Of a DNA stretch of 64,000 bases, positions 16,056 through 23,145 are shown one piece after another. Both the position numbers and the translations under genes were made by a program. Source of the stretch: JANNBN01 sp963763885 (lineage in GTDB: Bacteria > Actinomycetota > Acidimicrobiia > Acidimicrobiales > JANYDT01). The stretch spans positions 868,001-932,000 of the forward strand of contig CAVXQD010000001.1 in the NCBI GenBank assembly GCA_963763885.1. Direction: 5' to 3'. Under the pieces are notes generated by a model. It was not told where the DNA came from and made no database searches. It worked only from the letters and a program-made list of their open reading frames with translations. Each line of letters begins with the position of its first letter. Position 1 is the first letter of the stretch.

Positions 16056-16595
16056 ATGCACGGTGAGCTTCGTACGGACCGACTTCGCCTTCGTCGATGG
16101 GAGTCTCGTGATCGATCGCCGTTTGCCGCGCTCAATGCCGATTCGCTCGTGATGGAGTTCTTTCCAACGACGTTGTCTCATCGCGAGAGCGATTTGTTCG
16201 TTGATCGCATCGAGGAGCACTTCGACAAGCACGCATTTGGTCTGTGTGCGGTGGAACTGACAGCAACCGGTCAGTTCGTCGGATACGTGGGGCTTTGGAG
16301 TGCGACGCTCGCAGCGCCGTTCGCTCCGGCTGTCGAAGTGGGTTGGCGGTTGGCGCAACCGTTCTGGGGATCAGGGATAGCACCCGAAGCCGCCAGTGCT
16401 GCAATAACCGACGGCTTCGATCGCCTGGACCTCAAAGAGATTGTGTCGTTTACCTCCAAGATCAACGTCAAGTCACGGCGCGTGATGGAGAAAATTGGGA
16501 TGACGCGCGAAGAAGATGACGATTTCGATCACCCGTCAGTTTCCGTCGGAAGTCCGTTACTTCCGCATGTCCTTTATCGATTGAAGCGCCCGTGA
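16056..16595 (+). CDS. GNAT acetyltransferase, RimJ/RimL type
   Basis: 179 aa. RTDRLRLRRWESRDRSPFAA opens the RimJ/L fold; EVGWRLAQPFWGSGIAPEAA is the acetyl-CoA loop (Q/R-x-x-G-x-G/A); INVKSRRVMEKIGM closes it. Likely N-acetylates a protein terminus or small amine. Single gene. Confidence 0.85.
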   Translation: MHGELRTDRLRLRRWESRDRSPFAALNADSLVMEFFPTTLSHRESDLFVDRIEEHFDKHAFGLCAVELTATGQFVGYVGLWSATLAAPFAPAVEVGWRLAQPFWGSGIAPEAASAAITDGFDRLDLKEIVSFTSKINVKSRRVMEKIGMTREEDDDFDHPSVSVGSPLLPHVLYRLKRP

Positions 16596-16697
16596 GGCTG
16601 GCAACGACTGGTAGACATGGAGGTCCTCGTCGGCGACACTGAGCAATGCTGCATTTCATACTCTGGAACGTTGCGCCGGAGATGTTCGCAGCCCACT

Positions 16698-16718
16698 ACG
16701 TTCCACGGAACGTATAAT
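16698..16718 (+). promoter_or_regulatory. Operator palindrome and -10 box of the MazEF-like module
   Basis: ACGTTCC-AC-GGAACGT (16698-16713) is a perfect 7-bp inverted repeat whose last base is the first base of a consensus -10 TATAAT (16713-16718). The -10 ends 7 nt before ATG 16726. Repressor binding there would block the polymerase directly. Confidence 0.65.
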
Positions 16719-16725
16719 GAATCGT

Positions 16726-16977
16726 ATGACGACACCTGTGCCGACGCGATTTACCGACAAAGAACTGGCGTTGATCGACGACCTCGTCGCCCGCGGTATC
16801 GCAGATAGCCGCTCAGCCGTGATCCGGCGATCCGTCCACCACCTCGCCGAGTCCGAACGCCGAGCGAGGGTCGGCGCCTCCATCGCTGCGTCCTACCTCA
16901 CGCAACCGCAAACACCAGAGGACGATGAACTTGCGATGGCGAGCGCTATCGCGATGACGGAGGCCGAGCCGTGGTAG
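16726..16977 (+). CDS. RHH antitoxin of a MazF module
   Basis: 83 aa. PTRFTDKELALIDDLVARGI followed by DSRSAVIRRSVHHL is a ribbon-helix-helix domain; the tail (DDELAMASAIAMTEAEPW) is acidic, as needed to fill the MazF RNA site. ATG 16726 is preferred to 16717, which lies inside the -10 box. Overlaps mazF by 7 nt. Confidence 0.85.
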   Translation: MTTPVPTRFTDKELALIDDLVARGIADSRSAVIRRSVHHLAESERRARVGASIAASYLTQPQTPEDDELAMASAIAMTEAEPW

Positions 16978-17282
16978 CCCAAACCGAGATCTGGCTGATG
17001 GAAACACCAAACCAGAAGCGCCGTCCCGTGCTCATCGTCTCGCGGAACGAAGCCATTCCCGTTCTCAACAACGTCGTGGTGGCACCCCTCACAAGCACCC
17101 TGCGAGACATACCCACCTGCATCCGGGTCGGACCCGATGAGGGCATCGACCACGAAAGCGTTGCCACATTCGACAACCTCGCCGCAGTCCCCAAATCGGT
17201 GCTCACAACACGCCTCGGCCAACTGGGCGCCGGAGGCCGACAACAGATCTGCGACGCACTCGACGCACTCGCCAATTGCTGA
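16971..17282 (+). CDS. MazF/PemK-family toxin
   Basis: 103 aa from GTG 16971. TEIWLMETPNQKRRPVLIVS is the SH3-like MazF N terminus, VVVAPLTSTLRDIPTCIRV the strand with the substrate Arg, and SVATFDNLAAVPKSVLTTRL the conserved C-terminal core. Expected sequence-specific mRNA interferase. Confidence 0.9.
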   Translation: MVAQTEIWLMETPNQKRRPVLIVSRNEAIPVLNNVVVAPLTSTLRDIPTCIRVGPDEGIDHESVATFDNLAAVPKSVLTTRLGQLGAGGRQQICDALDALANC

Positions 17283-17417
17283 CCAACAAACCTCGAACAC
17301 ATCCGACCGGGTCCGGGTTGTTGCGACTGTCGAATCCGTCCGCGCCGGCGGGCGGCCTGTTGTTGTTCGACCGGTAGTTGATTCCTACAACTCGGCGGAG
17401 GGAACGCTTGGCCGGCG

Positions 17418-17699
17418 TCACACGATCTCAGATACCTGCTGCACTGGCGTGGCGTTGGTGTAATTGGCGACGTCAGCCATGATCGTGGGGAGCTCCGGTG
17501 ACGATCCAATTGCACCCAGCGCCTCCATCGAATCGAAGTAGAAGTGAACGCTGGCGACGTACGGGCCGTTCATGCCCTTGTCGATCTCGGCCCGACACTT
17601 GAAGGCCGCAGTACACATCGGAACATGGGTGTTTCGGTAGTAGTCGTGGTCGAAGGTGATGCCATCGCCAGCCGGATAGAGAACGCTCATGCGGAACAT
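17418..17699 (-). CDS. EthD-family small protein
   Basis: 93 aa. MSVLYPAGDGITFDHDYYRN with a THVPM motif and the C-terminal F-x-S-MEALGAIGSS are the marks of EthD/ferredoxin-like dimeric alpha-beta barrel proteins. Cytosolic; role in degradation or detoxification in some relatives, unknown here. Stand-alone. Confidence 0.8.
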   Translation of the reverse strand: MFRMSVLYPAGDGITFDHDYYRNTHVPMCTAAFKCRAEIDKGMNGPYVASVHFYFDSMEALGAIGSSPELPTIMADVANYTNATPVQQVSEIV

Positions 17700-17849
17700 C
17701 CCCGCACGTTAGCCGTTCGCTCTTCGGTAACGCCTCTCGACGACCTGAACGAAGTCCGATCGCCAGACATCGTGCGAACTCGGGGTAGGCCAGGGTTAGA
17801 TCCGGGACCCGGTCGTTGCCGATCAATCTGCAAGTCATATCCTCGGGAA

Positions 17850-18482
17850 ATGTCGCGTCCGGCCTCGCAGAACCGTTTGATTGTGGTGTTGCTCGGGTTA
17901 GGAGTGGCATCGCCAATTCTCTACTTCGGGGCTCAGCTCGTATGTGGACTGATGACTGACGGATATAGCTTTGTGCGCGAGGCAGCGAGCGACCTTGGAA
18001 CATCTGATCGGCCGTATCACCGAGTCTTCAACGTCGTGGCGTTTGCGACCGGGTTCTCGCTCGTCTGTGGTGGCGTCGGGCTTCTACTGGTAAGCGCGCG
18101 TCCTATCTCTCGTCGGTTCGCAACCGTCATCGTTGCATTCTGTTGTCTGTCGGCGGGAGCGGCTGCGGTGGCGGCCGGTCTCTATCCGTTGCCCGACGAC
18201 CGTCACGGAGGTGGGCCTATCGGCGCAGGAATGTTCCTAGCGCCGTTTGCCGTTGCGTTTGCCCTTCGCGACCGCGTCGTGTTGCGTCCCTATCTTGGAT
18301 TGAACATCGCCGTCTTCGTGGTTAGTGGAACGATCCTGAGCCGCGGGAATCCAGCCTTTGCGGGTTTGGGCCAACGCCTGTTAGCCGGGTCGGTATTTCC
18401 CGCCCTTGCGTTGGTCTGTGGCTTGCAGCTCCGGGAAGAGATCCGCTCCTCCCTTGAATTTGGTAGAGGAAACAAGTACTGA
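17850..18482 (+). CDS. DUF998-type integral membrane protein
   Basis: 210 aa from ATG 17850. Six hydrophobic segments; the loop DGYSFVREAASDLGTSDRPY after the first segment is typical of DUF998. Function unknown. The 306 bp of frame upstream of 17850 is out-of-gene reading. Confidence 0.75.
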   Translation: MSRPASQNRLIVVLLGLGVASPILYFGAQLVCGLMTDGYSFVREAASDLGTSDRPYHRVFNVVAFATGFSLVCGGVGLLLVSARPISRRFATVIVAFCCLSAGAAAVAAGLYPLPDDRHGGGPIGAGMFLAPFAVAFALRDRVVLRPYLGLNIAVFVVSGTILSRGNPAFAGLGQRLLAGSVFPALALVCGLQLREEIRSSLEFGRGNKY

Positions 18483-18596
18483 GGGTATCGAGGGCCGAGC
18501 AACATCTTGAGCGTTCGCCGCTCGGAACAGGATTTCCGTGCCACATTCGTGCCCCGTTTCTGCCACACTTCTCACATGGCACGATCGTGAGGGTGC

Positions 18597-18794
18597 ACCA
18601 CTACCGTTCGCGGACTCGCAAGCGAAGTCGTGCTCGAGCCAGGCGACGATCCTATGCGCCGGCGAACCGCCGTCAATCTCGATTTGATCGAAAGCATTTC
18701 CGTAGGTGTGCTTACGGAAAGGATCGGTCGGCTCAGTGACCGTCGAATGAGCGAGATCTGTGCCGCACTCGCAATTGCCGTGGACTGCCGCTGA
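18597..18794 (+). pseudogene. C-terminal remnant of a MazF/PemK toxin
   Basis: The frame TTTVRGLASEVVLEPGDDPM continues to RRRTAVNLDLIESISVGVL, TERIGRLSDRRM and SEICAALAIAVDC, which is the last two thirds of an actinobacterial MazF. The first strands are missing and no antitoxin precedes it. It ends 3 nt before the HAD gene, which may have replaced or captured its flank. Confidence 0.7.
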
Positions 18795-18796
18795 CC

Positions 18797-19444
18797 GTGA
18801 CCCGTGAGATCACCACCATCCTGTTCGATCTCGACGGGACCATCAGCGATTCGGCGCCGGGCATCTTCGGGTCCATGCAGGCTGCGTTTGCCGCTCACGA
18901 AATCGAATGGCTTGACGATGCGACGGCCCGCTCGCTGCTGGGTCCCCCACTGCGCGTGTCGCTCCCGCCGCTGGTCGGCGCCGACCGACTGGACTCTGTG
19001 ATCGCCGCCTACCGGCACAGCTACGAAACACAGCGCGGGCTCCTCGACACGTCGGTTTACGACGGCATTGCCGAGCTTCTTCTAGGCCTGCACGGTCGAG
19101 GTCTACGGCTAGCTCTGGCCACCAGCAAGCCAGAGCCACTGGCGGTCAAAGTACTAGACGCCCTCGGACTGACATCGTGGTTCACCATCGTCGGAGGCGA
19201 CACGTTTGATGGCGCACGCGGCACGAAGGCGTTGGTGGTGGGTGACGTGCAGGCACGCCTCGGTTCGCCGACGCCAGCCGAAGTCTTGATGGTTGGAGAC
19301 CGACACCACGACGTCGCGGGCGCCGCTGCTCACGGAGTCTCCTGTGTCGGCGCGCTCTGGGGGTACGGCGACCGCCACGAGTTGGAGTCAGCCGGAGCAT
19401 GGGCGATCTGCGATCACCCCACCGATCTACTGAAGCTGTTCTGA
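18797..19444 (+). CDS. HAD hydrolase, phosphoglycolate-phosphatase-like
   Basis: 215 aa from GTG 18797. Motif I TILFDLDGTISDS, motif II ALATSKPEP with the Ser/Thr, and motif IV VLMVGDRHHDVAGAAAHGV are complete; the Lys of motif III is in RGTKALVV. Gph/PgmB-type C1-cap phosphatase. A substrate cannot be fixed. Confidence 0.9.
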   Translation: MTREITTILFDLDGTISDSAPGIFGSMQAAFAAHEIEWLDDATARSLLGPPLRVSLPPLVGADRLDSVIAAYRHSYETQRGLLDTSVYDGIAELLLGLHGRGLRLALATSKPEPLAVKVLDALGLTSWFTIVGGDTFDGARGTKALVVGDVQARLGSPTPAEVLMVGDRHHDVAGAAAHGVSCVGALWGYGDRHELESAGAWAICDHPTDLLKLF

Positions 19445-19549
19445 TCGCCCGCCATAGATCACTCTCCGGCTTTCGGCTCAGGGCATTATCTCGATCGTCA
19501 CGGAAACCGAACGCAATGGTCAGTCCTCATGTCGCGAATTCCGAACGTC

Positions 19550-20005
19550 CTAGCCAGGCGCGATCGCTTCGAGCGAAGCGATCGCGGCAGCGTAGAGTTC
19601 TACTCCTGAGCACGGCACGCCATCACTGGGGCCACGGTGATACCCACCAATACCGGACTCCAGGACAGCTGTTCCATCGACCGAGCCGTCCGGATCGCAA
19701 TGAGAAATCTCCCCGAGCAGCACGTACAAGAACGTGAAATCGATCTCCTCGAGAGCAGCATCTTCGCAATTCTCTAGGCGTCGACGAAGCCACTCCACGA
19801 GCCAACCTTCGATTCCTGGAGAACTCCGAAACACCTCGAGTTGTACGTGACATCCACCCGGCCGCGAACCCACAACGAGACATGCTTTCGGAATCCCCGA
19901 AGCCGCCAACAGTCGGGCCCAATCATCGAAGGCAGCATCCAGGCAAACAATTCCAAAGACGATTCCGGAGGAGCCAACCGCCGGCGGATTGGTATCGAAA
20001 CTCAT
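19550..20005 (-). CDS. Hypothetical protein
   Basis: 151 aa from ATG 20005 (a TTG at 20029 is possible). Composition is protein-like: hydrophobic core strands (GIVFGIVCLDAAFDDWARLL), acidic middle (EIDFTFLYVLLGEISHCDPD). I do not recognise it. It might be a small immunity-type or SUKH-like protein, but that is a guess. Its last codons contain a 24-nt near-perfect palindrome (19561-19584, CGATCGCTTCG-AG-CGAAGCGATCG) that could act as a terminator. Confidence 0.55.
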   Translation of the reverse strand: MSFDTNPPAVGSSGIVFGIVCLDAAFDDWARLLAASGIPKACLVVGSRPGGCHVQLEVFRSSPGIEGWLVEWLRRRLENCEDAALEEIDFTFLYVLLGEISHCDPDGSVDGTAVLESGIGGYHRGPSDGVPCSGVELYAAAIASLEAIAPG

Positions 20006-20121
20006 GATGGATTCTAGATCCCGATCCAAGAGGAATTCGCGTCACACCAGCGATTGGCCGGCAGCCGTAAGCCTTTTGAACCAACTCCATCGAGCGCACC
20101 AACATACCGGTCTCGTGGTCC

Positions 20122-20526
20122 CTAAGGCAACAGTGTGAACGGACCAAGGGCGGGGCGAACGACAGTGAAATGCCGGTGATCGAGAGTCGCCACTTCATTG
20201 ATTCCAAGTCGTTCAGCAGCCGCCACCACGGACGCATCGGCTGTGCCGAGTGGGAGGTCACGGTATTTCGCCACAAGTTCTGCAATCCGCAGCCAGTCGC
20301 CCGCGAATACCGGTTCCGCAATCAGATTGCCCTCTGCGAAGTCGGAAAGGAATCGGACCTCGGCCTCAACCCCCAAACGGGTCCCCAACAGGTACGAGAC
20401 TTCCGTGATCACAAGGGTTGGCACAAGCAACGGCCCGGGATGAGTCTCAAGAAGTTCGAGGCACGCTTGGTGATGTTGATCGTCTCGATCGACGTAAGCG
20501 AAGAGCGGTCCGGCGTCGACGATCAG
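20122..20526 (-). CDS. PIN-domain (VapC-like) toxin with a probable CTG start
   Basis: 134 aa when read from CTG 20526. The PIN N terminus LIVDAGPLFAYVDRDDQHH is in frame and complete, but no ATG, GTG or TTG occurs before TTG 20430, which would cut it off. CTG 20526 overlaps the antitoxin stop as CTGA, exactly like the ATGA/GTGA joints of the other modules here. Further PIN acids: VITEVSYLL (Glu), GTADASVVAAAERL and ATLDHRHF. So the start is probably a rare CTG relying on translational coupling. Confidence 0.75.
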   Translation of the reverse strand: MIVDAGPLFAYVDRDDQHHQACLELLETHPGPLLVPTLVITEVSYLLGTRLGVEAEVRFLSDFAEGNLIAEPVFAGDWLRIAELVAKYRDLPLGTADASVVAAAERLGINEVATLDHRHFTVVRPALGPFTLLP

Positions 20527-20756
20527 CGCGATGAGCCGAACTCCGTGGCGAGGATCTCTTCGATCCGTTCAGAGATGTCGGTGCGTCCGCTCGCACCCGC
20601 CCCTGCAGCGCGAAGTCGCCGTCGACCTGTCCGTCCTCCAAGATGCGCCTCGATGGCCTCGCGCGTGATTTCGGAGATCGTTATTCCGCGGCGTTGCGCC
20701 TCATGGCGCAGCCGAGCGTCAAGATCCTCCGGCAGTTTGACCGTGGTCCGATTCAT
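20523..20756 (-). CDS. RHH antitoxin of the VapBC-like module
   Basis: 77 aa from ATG 20756. NRTTVKLPEDLDARLRHEAQ and ITISEITREAIEAHL form the RHH domain; residues 45-77 are an Arg-rich linker and an acidic helix (ISERIEEILATEF) for toxin binding. The start is chosen by the TATGCT box 7 nt upstream, discarding the ATG at 20768 that lies within it. Transcribed away from the betaine operon. Confidence 0.85.
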   Translation of the reverse strand: MNRTTVKLPEDLDARLRHEAQRRGITISEITREAIEAHLGGRTGRRRLRAAGAGASGRTDISERIEEILATEFGSSR

Positions 20757-20763
20757 GTATGCC

Positions 20764-20769
20764 AGCATA
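20764..20769 (-). promoter_or_regulatory. -10 box of VapBC-like module
   Basis: TATGCT on the minus strand, 7 nt before ATG 20756; leaderless spacing as in the other TA modules. Confidence 0.5.
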
Positions 20770-20784
20770 CCTAGCCGGACAACG

Positions 20785-21603
20785 TCAGGAGTCAGAGACG
20801 CCTGCGACCCACTTCGCGGTGGCTCCCACCTCGTTGAACGTGAACAGGTGGAGCGACTCGATGCCAAGCGCGTCGGCGTGGACACTGATGGGTTGGATGA
20901 GTTCCATCGGGTCGTAATGCGAGGTGGTGAGCAGCTTCGTGATGCTCTTGCGGTTCTTGGTGAGAAAACGCATTGACGCACCAATGCCCAGCCGCGCACC
21001 AAGTGTGAGCAGCTTGGTGCGGTCCACCACACCAGGCAACCCGAGGTGCACCGGCACGGTGAGGCCCGCGGCGCGTTCGGCACGCAGCCAGTTCAGTGTT
21101 TTGGTTGCGTCGAAACACATCTGTGTACTGACGAAGCTCTTCAACCCAGCGTTCAGGATGATCTCTTGCTTTGCGTGCAACGCCGCCGTGATTTTGGCCG
21201 AATCGATGAGCGCATGCCCATCGGGATAGCCGGTTGAGCCGATGATCTCGAGTCCATGATCGGTCTCAAGGAAGTCCCGCAGGAACGACAAACCGTCGGA
21301 ATAAGGCCCAAGCGGCGGGTCCTGGTCACCGGCGACAACAAACAACTCGGTAAGCCCGATGGAGCGGAGCCGCGCTGCGATTGACCGGCAGTGTTCCGGG
21401 CCATTCACCATCCGAGCCGCGATGTGCGGTACTGCATGGTGGCCGAGCTCCGTTACCCGCGCCGCCAGGTCGAGAGTGACTTCCACGCCCTTCACCGGCG
21501 AACACGTCACGCTGGCCGTTGACCTCGGCGGCAGGTCTGCAATTGCCTGTTCGACCGACTTCAGCGGCACCAGTTCGTAACGCGGGTTGTTGAGCAAGTT
21601 CAT
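20785..21603 (-). CDS. metF: Methylenetetrahydrofolate reductase family protein
   Basis: 272 aa TIM-barrel of the MetF family: SVTCSPVKGVEVTLDLAARV at the N terminus, HIAARM and ELFVVAGDQDPPLGPYSDGL in the FAD/folate pocket, FVSTQMCFDATKTLNW and VPVHLGLPGVV later. Interconverts methyl-THF and methylene-THF. Last gene of the minus-strand betaine methyltransferase operon, 3 bp after mtgB, so here it should run in the oxidative direction: methyl-THF from betaine to methylene-THF. Somewhat divergent from biosynthetic MetF. Confidence 0.85.
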   Translation of the reverse strand: MNLLNNPRYELVPLKSVEQAIADLPPRSTASVTCSPVKGVEVTLDLAARVTELGHHAVPHIAARMVNGPEHCRSIAARLRSIGLTELFVVAGDQDPPLGPYSDGLSFLRDFLETDHGLEIIGSTGYPDGHALIDSAKITAALHAKQEIILNAGLKSFVSTQMCFDATKTLNWLRAERAAGLTVPVHLGLPGVVDRTKLLTLGARLGIGASMRFLTKNRKSITKLLTTSHYDPMELIQPISVHADALGIESLHLFTFNEVGATAKWVAGVSDS

Positions 21604-21606
21604 GCG

Positions 21607-23145
21607 TCAGGCCATTTCGTTTGGTAGTTCGGCTTTGCGGCGTGCGATGTAGGCCTGCAGTTCTTCATCGATCGACGAATCCAGCGCAGGCGGTTCATAA
21701 GATGCAAGCCGCCGCTTGAAGATGGCATTGGCACGCTGCGGAGCATCTTTGGAACCTTCGTCGGCCCACTGCTCGTAGCTGTTGTTGTCCGCAATCTCGG
21801 ACCGGTAGAACGCGGTCTCGAAGTTGGCGAGCGTGTGCTCGGTGCCGAGGAAGTGGTTCCCGGCTGGGTTAGTCCGCAGGGCGTCCATGGCTTGCGCGTT
21901 TTCGCTCATGTCGAAGCCCTTGGTGAAGACGGACATCATCCCCAGCTGATCGTCGTCCATGATGAACTTCTCGTACCCGATTGAAAGCCCACCTTCCAGC
22001 CACCCGGCCGCATGCAGGACGAAGTTCACGCCTCCCATCACGGTTGGGATCAGCGTTGCGGCGCTTTCATAAGCGGCTTGCGCGTCGGCGACTTTCGAGG
22101 CGCACAACGACCCGCCGGAACGGAATGGAACGCCAAGGCGGCGTGCCAACTGACCCACCGCGTACAGCACCATCGCCGGCTCCGGAGTTCCAAACGTTGG
22201 CGCTCCGGTCTGCATGCTCATCGACGACGCGAACGATCCGAAGATGACCGGCGCGCCGGGACGCACCAACTGGGTGAACGCCATGCCGACCAACGACTCC
22301 GCGAGAGTTTGCGTGGCAACGCCTGCGCTGGTCACCGGGGCCATTGCACCCGCAAGGATGAACGGAGTGATGATGCACGCCTGGTTGGCTTGCGCGTACG
22401 CCTCGGCGGCGCCGAGCATCGTTGCGTCCCACACCATTGGGCTGGCCGCATTGATGAGGCTGGTCATCACGGTTCGGTCCGCAAGATCGCCGCCGAACGC
22501 GATGCGAGCCAGTTCGATGCTGTCAACCGCCCGGGATGCGGCGGTGACAGAACCCATGAAGGGCTTGTCACTGTATTTGATATGCGAATAGACCATGTCG
22601 AGGTGGCGCTTCGACACAGGAACGTCGACCGGCTCACAGACGGTGCCACCCGAATGGTGCAGGTTGGGCGACATGTAAGTGAGCTTGACGAAGTTCTGGA
22701 AGTCTTCCAGCGTTGCGTACCGACGGCCCCGGTCTAGGTCGGTTACGAACGGTGACCCGTAGTTGGGTGCAAAGACGGTGTGCGGACCACCGATGACCAC
22801 GTTGTTCAGCGGATTGCGAGCGTGCTGGGTGTACCGGGACGGCGCGGTGGCCTGCACAAGCTTGCGCGCAAGACCATCGGGGAAACGGACAGTTTCGCCC
22901 TGCACGTCGGCGCCAGCTTGGCGGAACCGTTCAAGAGCGCTGGGATACTCACGAATCACAACGCCCACTTCTTCAAGCAGCGCGTTGGCGTTGGCCTCCA
23001 TGATTTCGAGGCCTTCGTCTGACACCATCTCGACCGGCTTCAACGAGCGAGTGAGGAACGGCTCACGTGCGATCACATGCTGCGAGCGCAATTCTTGGCG
23101 ACCTGCCCGGCCGCCGCTACGGCGACCTTGGGGTGGAGCGTTCAT
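21607..23145 (-). CDS. mtgB: MttB-family methyltransferase, glycine betaine type, no pyrrolysine
   Basis: 512 aa, the length of trimethylamine methyltransferase (MttB) family members. Family blocks seen: GLEIMEANANALLEEVGVVI, NVVIGGPHTVFAPNYGSPFV, GAPTFGTPEPAMVLYAVGQL, SGGSLCASKVADAQAAYESA. No in-frame TAG/pyrrolysine occurs, so it belongs to the non-Pyl branch whose studied members (MtgB of Desulfitobacterium and acetogens) demethylate glycine betaine to dimethylglycine onto a corrinoid protein. The neighbours (corrinoid protein, MtrH-type methyltransferase, activase, betaine importer, choline dehydrogenase) support betaine as substrate; carnitine or proline betaine remain possible. Start overlaps the activase stop (ATGA). 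Confidence 0.88.
   Translation of the reverse strand: MNAPPQGRRSGGRAGRQELRSQHVIAREPFLTRSLKPVEMVSDEGLEIMEANANALLEEVGVVIREYPSALERFRQAGADVQGETVRFPDGLARKLVQATAPSRYTQHARNPLNNVVIGGPHTVFAPNYGSPFVTDLDRGRRYATLEDFQNFVKLTYMSPNLHHSGGTVCEPVDVPVSKRHLDMVYSHIKYSDKPFMGSVTAASRAVDSIELARIAFGGDLADRTVMTSLINAASPMVWDATMLGAAEAYAQANQACIITPFILAGAMAPVTSAGVATQTLAESLVGMAFTQLVRPGAPVIFGSFASSMSMQTGAPTFGTPEPAMVLYAVGQLARRLGVPFRSGGSLCASKVADAQAAYESAATLIPTVMGGVNFVLHAAGWLEGGLSIGYEKFIMDDDQLGMMSVFTKGFDMSENAQAMDALRTNPAGNHFLGTEHTLANFETAFYRSEIADNNSYEQWADEGSKDAPQRANAIFKRRLASYEPPALDSSIDEELQAYIARRKAELPNEMA

Noticed and set aside
21607..23145. Pyrrolysine-containing trimethylamine methyltransferase
   Set aside because: No in-frame TAG is used; the frame is closed without amber read-through, so it is of the non-Pyl MttB branch.
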